A DNA stretch of 7,221 bases from an uncultured Collinsella sp. (GTDB taxonomy: Bacteria > Actinomycetota > Coriobacteriia > Coriobacteriales > Coriobacteriaceae): assembly GCA_900547765.1 (NCBI GenBank), contig URIA01000068.1, positions 1 to 7,221 of the forward strand, read 5' to 3'. A program made the position numbers and the translations under genes. The notes below the pieces were generated by a model that did no database searches, was not told the origin of the DNA, and worked only from the letters and a program-made list of their open reading frames with translations. This document shows positions 1 through 5,450 of the stretch, piece after piece (the stretch's first letter is position 1; the number at the start of each line of letters is the position of its first letter).

Positions 1-134
1 GCGTCGTAGCCCTCGTCGGCGACCTTGTCGGCGAGCGCGGTCATCTTCTTGCCGGCCTCGTAGACGTTCTTGCCGTCCTCGACGTAGCCCTCCTGGCTAA
101 AGTGCATGATCTCGATCTTCTCGGTTTCCTTCAT
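1..134 (-). CDS. Probable SIS-domain sugar-phosphate isomerase/deglycase, N-terminal 44 residues (gene continues past left edge)
   Basis: The reading frame starts with ATG at 132-134 and stays open to the window edge, giving 44 complete residues that begin MKETEKIEIMHFSQEGY. A purine-rich ribosome site (AAAGGA, 6 nt before the ATG) supports this start. The charged helical N-terminus followed by GKKMTALADKVADEGYD resembles the segment that precedes the first SIS sugar-phosphate fold in FrlB/GfrE/GfrF-like deglycases and related aldose-ketose isomerases. The catalytic part is outside the window, so this is a family-level guess. Such enzymes are cytoplasmic and act on phosphosugars or phosphorylated Amadori products imported by a PTS, which fits the PTS genes nearby. 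Almost every codon ends in G or C. The gene has its own promoter (185-228) of the same design as the one before the orphan EIIC gene. Confidence 0.5.
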   Translation of the reverse strand, partial: MKETEKIEIMHFSQEGYVEDGKNVYEAGKKMTALADKVADEGYD

Positions 135-184
135 GGCTTTTCCTTTCTGTCCTGCACGCGAATCTATACATCGCGTTTCTTTTC

Positions 185-228
185 GATACCAATTATAGAC
201 ATACACCCAACGTGTTTTTAATACCACT
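185..228 (-). promoter_or_regulatory. Promoter with two operator-like boxes upstream of the left SIS-domain gene
   Basis: Reading the minus strand, AGTGGTATTAAA (228-217) is followed after exactly 17 nt by TCTATAATTGGTATC (199-185). The second box contains a perfect TATAAT -10 element (197-192). Transcription would start near 185, about 50 nt before the ATG. No good TTGACA -35 is visible; the first box sits where a -35 would be. The core GGTATYRAA occurs twice as a direct repeat 35 nt apart. The same arrangement with the same spacing occurs at 3336-3379, which argues for a shared regulator. GGTAT-type half-sites are compatible with GntR/HutC-family regulators, but the protein is not encoded here. 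Confidence 0.75.
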
Positions 229-274
229 TTTCAATCTGTTCCAATCCTCGGTGAACGGTCGAAATTCTCTGGTG

Positions 275-286
275 AGTGGTATTAAA
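275..286 (+). promoter_or_regulatory. Extra operator-like box in inverted orientation
   Basis: The 12-mer AGTGGTATTAAA is present on the plus strand here, identical to the upstream boxes of the two promoters but in the opposite orientation to the nearby box at 217-228. It lies between the MFS stop codon and the left promoter. No plus-strand gene follows it, so it is either an auxiliary operator (possible looping with 217-228, 46 nt apart) or a remnant. Confidence 0.4.
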
Positions 287-304
287 TTAGAATTTGATGT
301 ATAG

Positions 305-1519
305 CTAACGCCCCCGGCGTCTCCCTTGTGTGACAAAGAACAGCGTTCCTACCAGCGCAATAATGGTCGATGCTCCAAACAGTACCGTCTGGACGCCCAA
401 AGCCTCCGCCAAAAACGGAGCCGCCAGCAGCGGCACCACGCCGGCGCTCATCAGGCCAAAGCGCACAAAGCCGGTAATGCGACCCAGGTATTTGATGTCG
501 GTGCGCTCCTGAATCAAGATCATCTGCAGCGGCTCCAGGAACCCCCAGGCCAGACCGTTAATCGCCTGACCGACAATCGCGACCCCCAGCATATCTGTGC
601 CCACGTACACCATGGACCCAATGCCCACGGCCATGAGCGCACCGAGCAGCAATCGTAGGTTGACATGGCGAGCAGAAAGCTTGGTCAGGATGAACGCGCC
701 CACCGAGGAAGTGAGGCCCACGACCGAGGACAGCCAGCCCAGCCAGACGATATCCACGTTGAGCACATCACGGTAGAACAACGACTCAAGCGAATCAAAC
801 GCGCCAAACGCAAAGAATCCCAAAAAGCCCGAGATAAAGATGAGGCGCAGGTCGTGGTCGCGAAACGTAAGTCGCGCACCCTCGGCCATGCCGCCCAGAA
901 TACCGCCCTTCGGCTTTTCCCCTTTTGCGGGAACAACGCACTCGTGACAGCCCAAGGAGAGCACGGCCGCCACACCCATCATGCCCGCCATGAGCAGGTA
1001 GACCGATTGCGTGGCAAAACAGCTCACGATGGCACCGCCGAGCAGCGGGCCAGCGGTATAGGCGATATTGCTGTAGAACACCATGAGACCGTTCACGCGG
1101 GTACGGCCCTCGGTGGTCGACTCCAGGTATCCCGGAAACGCATGCGTGCAGGTGTTGATAAAGCCGCCCGCAAGCCCCAAGACGCACGCGGCAAACACAA
1201 GCCCGGGGACAGACAGCGGCGCCAACCCCACGCCAAGCGATAGCACAGCCGTAATCACGCACGTCACAAATGACGTCCGGCGCGGTCCAAAGCGATCGAT
1301 GACCGAACCCGACACCATATTGCCCGCCGACGTCATAAGATTGCGCACGAGCGTAATGGCGGCAACCAAAAAGGCCGTGCCGGCCAGATCATACGTGGCC
1401 GCACCGATAAGCCCCAAAAAGTAGACCGCGTTGTTGGCGCACCACTGCAGGGACTCAATAAGAATCAGCCTGACCTCCGCCGGCGTCAGGCGCATTGCTT
1501 CGCGATCCTTCGCGAACAT
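305..1519 (-). CDS. Major facilitator superfamily (MFS) transporter
   Basis: This 404-residue protein has the usual MFS length and an alternating pattern of about 12 hydrophobic segments in two halves. A motif-A-like loop, GSVIDRFGPRR, lies at about residues 71-81 between the second and third membrane segments. A hydrophilic central loop (about residues 195-225) separates the halves. The family couples solute movement to an ion gradient in the cytoplasmic membrane. The substrate cannot be told, and either efflux or uptake is possible. The ATG start at 1519 is supported by AAGGAG 5 nt upstream. The gene begins only 17 nt after the T-run of the terminator that closes the preceding EIIC-EIID unit, and no obvious promoter is seen between them, so it may depend on read-through. 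No terminator is evident after its stop codon at 305-307. Confidence 0.85.
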   Translation of the reverse strand: MFAKDREAMRLTPAEVRLILIESLQWCANNAVYFLGLIGAATYDLAGTAFLVAAITLVRNLMTSAGNMVSGSVIDRFGPRRTSFVTCVITAVLSLGVGLAPLSVPGLVFAACVLGLAGGFINTCTHAFPGYLESTTEGRTRVNGLMVFYSNIAYTAGPLLGGAIVSCFATQSVYLLMAGMMGVAAVLSLGCHECVVPAKGEKPKGGILGGMAEGARLTFRDHDLRLIFISGFLGFFAFGAFDSLESLFYRDVLNVDIVWLGWLSSVVGLTSSVGAFILTKLSARHVNLRLLLGALMAVGIGSMVYVGTDMLGVAIVGQAINGLAWGFLEPLQMILIQERTDIKYLGRITGFVRFGLMSAGVVPLLAAPFLAEALGVQTVLFGASTIIALVGTLFFVTQGRRRGR

Positions 1520-1536
1520 ACGAACTCCTTCTATAC

Positions 1537-1576
1537 AAAAAGGGGATGGAGGGCATAGGCCTGCTCCATCCCCTTT
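1537..1576 (-). terminator. Intrinsic terminator after the orphan EIIC-EIID pair
   Basis: A perfect 13-bp inverted repeat pairs 1539-1551 with 1564-1576 around a 12-nt loop. Read on the minus strand, the second arm (CTCCATCCCCTTT) runs directly into five Ts, the classic rho-independent shape. It lies 34 nt after the EIID stop codon and immediately before the ribosome site of the MFS gene. The plus strand has only a short T-run, so it should act mainly in the minus direction. Confidence 0.9.
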
Positions 1577-1610
1577 CCAGGTTGCAACGAAAATCTATGC
1601 AGCCGGGCCC

Positions 1611-2435
1611 TTACGCCAGCACGCCGAAGAACGCGCCGATGATGCCCACGACCATGGTGGCCACGATCAGCACCATGGGGTTGATCTTCTTGGACAGCAG
1701 CCAGTAGTACAGCCAGAAGGCGATCATGCCGAGCATGCCGGGCATGATGCCGTCCAGGATGTCCTGGAGGGTCTGGGCGTCGTCGCCCGAGCCGATGGCC
1801 ACCGGGATGCTGGCCCAGAACATGTCCTTGCACATGGCGCCCACGACCATGACGCCCACGATTCCCACGCAGGTCATGATCTTCTGCATGAGGCCGGTCC
1901 TCTGGGCCTCGTCCAGGAAGCCCACGCCCAGCTCGTAGCCCTTGACGGCGCCCCAGACGCGCAGCGCGAAGCCGGGGACGTTGTAGATGAGCAGGAAGGC
2001 GATGGGGCCGAAGGGGTTGCCGGCCTGGCACAGGCTGATGCCCACCGCGGCGGCGACCACGCGCAGCGTCGACAGGAAGATGGAGTCGCCGATGCCGGAC
2101 AGCGGGCCCATGAGGGCGGCCTTGACGTCGTTGACGCTCTCGGGCTCGATCTCGCCGCGGGCGACCTTCTCCTCCATGGCCATCGCGATGCCGCCGACGA
2201 ACGGGGCGAACTGGACGGTGATGTTGAAGAACGCGCAGTGGCGGTGCAGGGCCTCGGCGTAGTCGTCGGGGCGGCCGGCGTAGATCTTCTTGAGCATGTT
2301 GGCGACCATCAGGCAGAAGGCGATGTTCATCTGCTTGTAGTAGGTCCAGGAGAACTCCATGCCCAGGGCGCCGACGTTGACGGCGCTCTTGACGAGGTCG
2401 GAGCGCGTGATCTTGTTCTCGGGACTAGAAGTCAT
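1611..2435 (-). CDS. PTS mannose-family EIID component, copy 1 (orphan pair)
   Basis: The protein has 274 residues, normal for EIID. With EIIC it forms the membrane channel that imports a sugar during its phosphorylation. The N-terminal cytoplasmic part contains EFSWTYYKQMNIAF at about residues 27-40, matching the conserved EIID region, and the conserved LMGPLSGIGDS stretch lies at about 108-118. Hydrophobic segments cluster at the C-terminal end. I prefer the ATG at 2435 (MTSSPENK), which has AAGGGG 9 nt upstream. An ATG at 2444 would add MRT but nearly abuts the same purine run. Either start overlaps the end of EIIC (11 or 20 nt), so translation is probably coupled. The coding DNA is identical to the EIID at 4403-5227 apart from the stop codon. 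A strong terminator follows. Confidence 0.95.
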   Translation of the reverse strand: MTSSPENKITRSDLVKSAVNVGALGMEFSWTYYKQMNIAFCLMVANMLKKIYAGRPDDYAEALHRHCAFFNITVQFAPFVGGIAMAMEEKVARGEIEPESVNDVKAALMGPLSGIGDSIFLSTLRVVAAAVGISLCQAGNPFGPIAFLLIYNVPGFALRVWGAVKGYELGVGFLDEAQRTGLMQKIMTCVGIVGVMVVGAMCKDMFWASIPVAIGSGDDAQTLQDILDGIMPGMLGMIAFWLYYWLLSKKINPMVLIVATMVVGIIGAFFGVLA

Positions 2436-2658
2436 CGTCCTCATCCCCTTCCGCGGAGAGCTGGGGCTGGGCTCCGCCCAGGCCGAGCAGGTCGAACTTG
2501 TCGATGCCGATGATGATGGCGATCAGGGCGACGCCCAGGACGGGCACGTTGGCGTAGGAGCACAGCAGGAAGCCCAGGAAGTAGAAGGGCACGAGCTGCT
2601 TGGTGAGCACCAGGCGGCCGAGCATGGCGAAGCCCATGGCCGGCAGGATGTTGGCGGC
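1612..2658. repeat. Long direct repeat, copy 1 (identical to 4404-5450)
   Basis: About 1,047 bp matches 4404-5450 with a constant offset of 2,792. I found no mismatch by reading, and translations in several frames agree. The block holds the whole EIID gene and the last 77 codons plus stop of EIIC. At one end identity stops at the third base of the EIID stop codon (TAA here, TAG in the other copy). At the other end it stops in the valine codon 180 of EIIC. Third codon positions in the block are almost all G or C, unlike the neighbouring EIIC 5' part. Confidence 0.95.
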
Positions 2659-3198
2659 AACGCCGCAACCGTCAATCACAAAGGGCGGGATGAAGTCGAG
2701 CAGGCCCTGGATGGCGCCGGAACCCAGATAGAAGGCGCCGCCACACAGCAGGAAGTACTCGAGGCAGCCCCAAAGTCCAAGTCCCCAATGAACGGCGTAG
2801 ATGCCTTTGAGGTTTCCCTTGAGGGCGAACTTGTCTGCCATGTCGACAAACACGGCGAACAGAGCGTTGGTAATGTTGCCGATCGTCAGCGAAAGGACGG
2901 CGATGGGCATGGCGAGTGCGATGGCCGTCTCGGTACCCTGACCGAGCTGAATGGCAAACGCGCAGGCGAGCACGCCGCCGACGGTTTCGTTAGGCGGCAC
3001 GTAGGCACCGATGGAGATCGAGCCCATGAACAGCAGCTCAAGGCTTGCACCTACGGCAAGGCCAGTCTGCAGGTCCCCCAGCACCAGGCCCACGAGCGGG
3101 CACAGGACGATGGGGCGGAACGCGTAGAGGGTGCCGAGCTGGTAGTCGAGGCATCCAAACGCTCCGACTAAGCCGACGAGGATTGCTTGGACAAGCAT
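2425..3198 (-). CDS. PTS mannose-family EIIC component, copy 1 (orphan pair)
   Basis: This is a 257-residue, highly hydrophobic EIIC permease subunit. The family signature appears as GASLELLFMGSISIGAYVPP at about residues 50-69. The frame is open further upstream, but ATG 3198 (MLVQAILVGL) is preceded by a strong GGGAGG site and matches the start and length of the second EIIC, so the longer form is unlikely. Compared with that paralogue, residues 1-100 differ at about 13 positions, residues 101-180 at about 35, and residues 181-257 at none, with identical DNA over the last part. The tail is acidic and ends in phenylalanine (DEDDDF). The gene has its own promoter (3336-3379) and overlaps EIID, but no EIIA or EIIB gene precedes it. 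It therefore presumably relies on soluble subunits made elsewhere, perhaps those at 6049-7008. Confidence 0.95.
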   Translation of the reverse strand: MLVQAILVGLVGAFGCLDYQLGTLYAFRPIVLCPLVGLVLGDLQTGLAVGASLELLFMGSISIGAYVPPNETVGGVLACAFAIQLGQGTETAIALAMPIAVLSLTIGNITNALFAVFVDMADKFALKGNLKGIYAVHWGLGLWGCLEYFLLCGGAFYLGSGAIQGLLDFIPPFVIDGCGVAANILPAMGFAMLGRLVLTKQLVPFYFLGFLLCSYANVPVLGVALIAIIIGIDKFDLLGLGGAQPQLSAEGDEDDDF

Positions 3199-3202
3199 AA
3201 TT

Positions 3203-3208
3203 CCTCCC
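3203..3208 (-). promoter_or_regulatory. Ribosome binding site fixing the start of EIIC copy 1
   Basis: GGGAGG on the minus strand ends 4 nt before the ATG at 3198. This decides for the 257-residue product over the upstream-extended open frame, most of which would lie in the transcribed leader. Confidence 0.85.
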
Positions 3209-3251
3209 AATAAGGAATATCGAACCGTCGTCACACCCGTCGCGCGCGTTG

Positions 3252-3263
3252 TTGATATCAATT
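3252..3263 (-). promoter_or_regulatory. Operator-like palindrome in the EIIC leader
   Basis: The minus strand reads AATTGATATCAA, containing the 10-bp palindrome TTGATATCAA (3252-3261). It differs by one base from AATTGGTATCAA at the -10 box of this promoter. It could be an additional, downstream operator for the same regulator, or chance in an AT-rich patch. Confidence 0.35.
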
Positions 3264-3291
3264 CCGGGAGTTCGATCACACGGCTCGAAGC

Positions 3292-3326
3292 GTACCTGGT
3301 GTGCTGCGAACACCCATGCCAGGTAC
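3292..3326 (-). other. Leader hairpin upstream of EIIC copy 1
   Basis: GTACCTGG (3292-3299) pairs perfectly with CCAGGTAC (3319-3326). An alternative or additional inner stem GGTGT/ACACC lies between the arms. The element falls in the predicted untranslated leader shortly after the transcription start. No T-run follows, so it is not a terminator by itself. It may stabilise the mRNA or form part of a regulated leader; I recognise no known riboswitch. Confidence 0.4.
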
Positions 3327-3335
3327 AAATGATTT

Positions 3336-3379
3336 GATACCAATTATAGATATGCAGGTTCTTACTATTTAATACCACT
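3336..3379 (-). promoter_or_regulatory. Promoter with two operator-like boxes upstream of the orphan EIIC-EIID pair
   Basis: The minus strand has AGTGGTATTAAA (3379-3368), 17 nt, then TCTATAATTGGTATC (3350-3336), including a TATAAT -10 box (3348-3343). Both boxes match the promoter at 185-228 exactly, with the same spacing, while the 17-nt spacer and the surroundings differ. That pattern indicates selection on the boxes rather than recent duplication of the whole promoter. Transcription would start near 3336 and leave an untranslated leader of about 135 nt. Confidence 0.75.
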
Positions 3380-3423
3380 CGCTCAGCGGGGTGTTTTTTA
3401 CCGTAAACGGCAGACGTATCCCA

Positions 3424-4314
3424 TCAGGCGCGCTCTTTGTTTCGATGGCGGACAAGCGCCACCAGAAAGCCATCGCCAAAGGCATCGTATGCCAAGTTGC
3501 CTACAATCACCAAAACGATTATCGCCGCGCCCAAAAACTCGTTCCAGCGAAAGACCTCGCCAAAGAGGAGCGCCGACCAGCAGGGAGCGAGCACGACCTC
3601 GCTCATGCAGACCAAGTTGGCCGCAAACGCGTTAGTGCGCGCAATCCCCTTGGCATACAGCACGCTCGCAAGGCCACTGCAAAAAAGGCCGTGCACCAGC
3701 ATAAGCCCCCACTCAAACGGTCTCACGGAGTCTAGGGCACCGGCAAAATAGACGATCGGCAACATCGAGATACCGCAGGAGATGAGCGAGGACACCATGG
3801 GCGACGCATCGGGGCGAGAGTTCAAAAAGAAACACAGCCCAAAGGTGGCGCCCGAAATGACGGCAAGCAGGTTGCCGAGCATGCCCTCGGCACTTAAATC
3901 GCCTAAAAAGAAAAGTCCCATACCCGTAAAAGCAACCACCACGGAGGCAATCTTCGCAGGCGAGGGCAACGTGCGAGTTGCGAGCGATTGATACACGATA
4001 ACGAAAATCATCGAGGTGTACTGCAGGACGATCGCGTTGCCGACCGTCGTGAGCTGGTTGGCAAAGTTAAACGTGGTGCCCGTCACGAAGTTGCAGACGG
4101 CCACAAGGACAATAAGACGGCTGACGCGGAGGATGGGCCTGCCGACGAGCAGGATAAAGAGCGCCATAAATATTGCCGTAACGGCACCGATCAAAAGAGC
4201 TGACTGCGAATTGGCGCGAACGAGGATGCCGATAAAACTCCACAAGAGCGCCGTGCCAAATAGATACATCGCCCCGCTCACGCCATTATCGGGCGGATTG
4301 TCAGATCGAATCAC
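3424..4314 (-). CDS. DMT-superfamily transporter (EamA type)
   Basis: The 296-residue protein has about ten hydrophobic segments arranged as two related halves (roughly residues 15-138 and 146-273), the layout of EamA/RhaT-like drug/metabolite transporters. The first half has the typical NAIVLQYTSMIFVIVYQSL stretch near its end (about 93-111). The second half has the equivalent segment with LLFGE at about 249-253. A basic tail, RHRNKERA, follows the last membrane helix. It should export or import a small metabolite across the cytoplasmic membrane; the substrate is unknown. The start is a GTG at 4314, chosen because GGAGG lies 6 nt upstream. It begins just after the terminator of the complete PTS operon, so it is probably a separate or read-through transcript. 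Nothing ties it functionally to the PTS genes except position. Confidence 0.85.
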   Translation of the reverse strand: MIRSDNPPDNGVSGAMYLFGTALLWSFIGILVRANSQSALLIGAVTAIFMALFILLVGRPILRVSRLIVLVAVCNFVTGTTFNFANQLTTVGNAIVLQYTSMIFVIVYQSLATRTLPSPAKIASVVVAFTGMGLFFLGDLSAEGMLGNLLAVISGATFGLCFFLNSRPDASPMVSSLISCGISMLPIVYFAGALDSVRPFEWGLMLVHGLFCSGLASVLYAKGIARTNAFAANLVCMSEVVLAPCWSALLFGEVFRWNEFLGAAIIVLVIVGNLAYDAFGDGFLVALVRHRNKERA

Positions 4315-4320
4315 GAAGCA

Positions 4321-4325
4321 CCTCC
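4321..4325 (-). promoter_or_regulatory. Ribosome binding site fixing the GTG start of the DMT transporter
   Basis: GGAGG on the minus strand lies 6 nt before GTG 4314. The next in-frame ATG is 15 codons downstream and would cut off only the short N-terminal segment before the first membrane helix, so the GTG is the best-supported start. Confidence 0.75.
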
Positions 4326-4342
4326 AGCTAGCTTTCGGTAAT

Positions 4343-4373
4343 AAAAAACGGCGACCACAGCGGGTCGCCGTTT
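4343..4373 (-). terminator. Intrinsic terminator of the complete PTS operon
   Basis: An 11-bp perfect stem pairs 4346-4356 with 4363-4373 around a 6-nt loop. On the minus strand, GGTCGCCGTTT runs on into further Ts (4345-4343). It lies about 30 nt after the EIID stop codon and just upstream of the DMT transporter. It is unrelated in sequence to the terminator after the other EIID copy. Confidence 0.9.
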
Positions 4374-4402
4374 CCCTTGGGGGCAGAATAAAACGCAGGA
4401 AC

Positions 4403-5227
4403 CTACGCCAGCACGCCGAAGAACGCGCCGATGATGCCCACGACCATGGTGGCCACGATCAGCACCATGGGGTTGATCTTCTTGGACAGCAGCCAGTAGT
4501 ACAGCCAGAAGGCGATCATGCCGAGCATGCCGGGCATGATGCCGTCCAGGATGTCCTGGAGGGTCTGGGCGTCGTCGCCCGAGCCGATGGCCACCGGGAT
4601 GCTGGCCCAGAACATGTCCTTGCACATGGCGCCCACGACCATGACGCCCACGATTCCCACGCAGGTCATGATCTTCTGCATGAGGCCGGTCCTCTGGGCC
4701 TCGTCCAGGAAGCCCACGCCCAGCTCGTAGCCCTTGACGGCGCCCCAGACGCGCAGCGCGAAGCCGGGGACGTTGTAGATGAGCAGGAAGGCGATGGGGC
4801 CGAAGGGGTTGCCGGCCTGGCACAGGCTGATGCCCACCGCGGCGGCGACCACGCGCAGCGTCGACAGGAAGATGGAGTCGCCGATGCCGGACAGCGGGCC
4901 CATGAGGGCGGCCTTGACGTCGTTGACGCTCTCGGGCTCGATCTCGCCGCGGGCGACCTTCTCCTCCATGGCCATCGCGATGCCGCCGACGAACGGGGCG
5001 AACTGGACGGTGATGTTGAAGAACGCGCAGTGGCGGTGCAGGGCCTCGGCGTAGTCGTCGGGGCGGCCGGCGTAGATCTTCTTGAGCATGTTGGCGACCA
5101 TCAGGCAGAAGGCGATGTTCATCTGCTTGTAGTAGGTCCAGGAGAACTCCATGCCCAGGGCGCCGACGTTGACGGCGCTCTTGACGAGGTCGGAGCGCGT
5201 GATCTTGTTCTCGGGACTAGAAGTCAT
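4403..5227 (-). CDS. PTS mannose-family EIID component, copy 2 (complete operon)
   Basis: This is the last gene of the SIS-EIIA-EIIB-EIIC-EIID operon. The 274-residue protein is identical to the EIID at 1611-2435, and the DNA differs only in the stop codon (TAG instead of TAA). It forms the integral membrane permease with EIIC. The same features apply: the EFSWTYYKQMNIAF stretch, the LMGPLSGIGDS region and C-terminal hydrophobic segments. The preferred ATG at 5227 overlaps the EIIC stop codon region by 11 nt; an alternative ATG at 5236 adds three residues. Because both EIIDs are identical, either should pair with either EIIC, whose C-terminal 77 residues are also identical. Confidence 0.95.
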   Translation of the reverse strand: MTSSPENKITRSDLVKSAVNVGALGMEFSWTYYKQMNIAFCLMVANMLKKIYAGRPDDYAEALHRHCAFFNITVQFAPFVGGIAMAMEEKVARGEIEPESVNDVKAALMGPLSGIGDSIFLSTLRVVAAAVGISLCQAGNPFGPIAFLLIYNVPGFALRVWGAVKGYELGVGFLDEAQRTGLMQKIMTCVGIVGVMVVGAMCKDMFWASIPVAIGSGDDAQTLQDILDGIMPGMLGMIAFWLYYWLLSKKINPMVLIVATMVVGIIGAFFGVLA

Positions 5228-5450
5228 CGTCCTCATCCCCTTCCGCGGAGAGCTGGGGCTGGGCTCCGCCCAGGCCGAGCAGGTCGAACTTGTCGATGCC
5301 GATGATGATGGCGATCAGGGCGACGCCCAGGACGGGCACGTTGGCGTAGGAGCACAGCAGGAAGCCCAGGAAGTAGAAGGGCACGAGCTGCTTGGTGAGC
5401 ACCAGGCGGCCGAGCATGGCGAAGCCCATGGCCGGCAGGATGTTGGCGGC
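4404..5450. repeat. Long direct repeat, copy 2 (identical to 1612-2658)
   Basis: This is the partner of the block at 1612-2658, in the same orientation, with 1,745 bp between the copies. The flanks diverge at once: the 3' side carries a different terminator and a different downstream gene, and the EIIC side continues as a paralogue rather than a copy. The shared block is uniformly rich in G/C third positions. Confidence 0.95.

Noticed and set aside
157..175. Small inverted repeat CGCGA/TCGCG in the leader of the left SIS-domain gene
   Set aside because: The stem is only five base pairs with a 9-nt loop and no T-run. It is too weak to call as a regulatory element.
665..1243. Plus-strand open frame of 192 codons opposite the MFS gene
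   Set aside because: It is a shadow of the MFS reading frame, with polar low-complexity composition, no family resemblance and no ribosome site.
1431..2513. Long plus-strand open frame (360 codons) rich in H, D, A, G and E, with a related 429-codon frame at 4016-5305
   Set aside because: It lies antisense to the EIID genes and reproduces their G/C-ending codon pattern in reverse. It has low-complexity composition, no ribosome site, and the same sequence in both copies only because the DNA is repeated.
3199..3378. N-terminal extension of EIIC copy 1 (317-residue version)
   Set aside because: The extension lacks membrane-protein character, includes the promoter -10 region, and is absent from the second EIIC. 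GGGAGG before ATG 3198 fixes the shorter start.
3376..3399. Possible plus-strand terminator (short stem followed by six Ts)
   Set aside because: The stem is about 5 bp with a G-U pair, no plus-strand gene ends there, and it overlaps the promoter box at 3368-3379.
1612..5450. Composite transposon or insertion sequence explanation for the direct repeats
   Set aside because: The repeats contain PTS coding sequence, not transposase. They have no terminal inverted repeats or target duplications that I can see, and one end lies inside a gene that continues as a paralogue.
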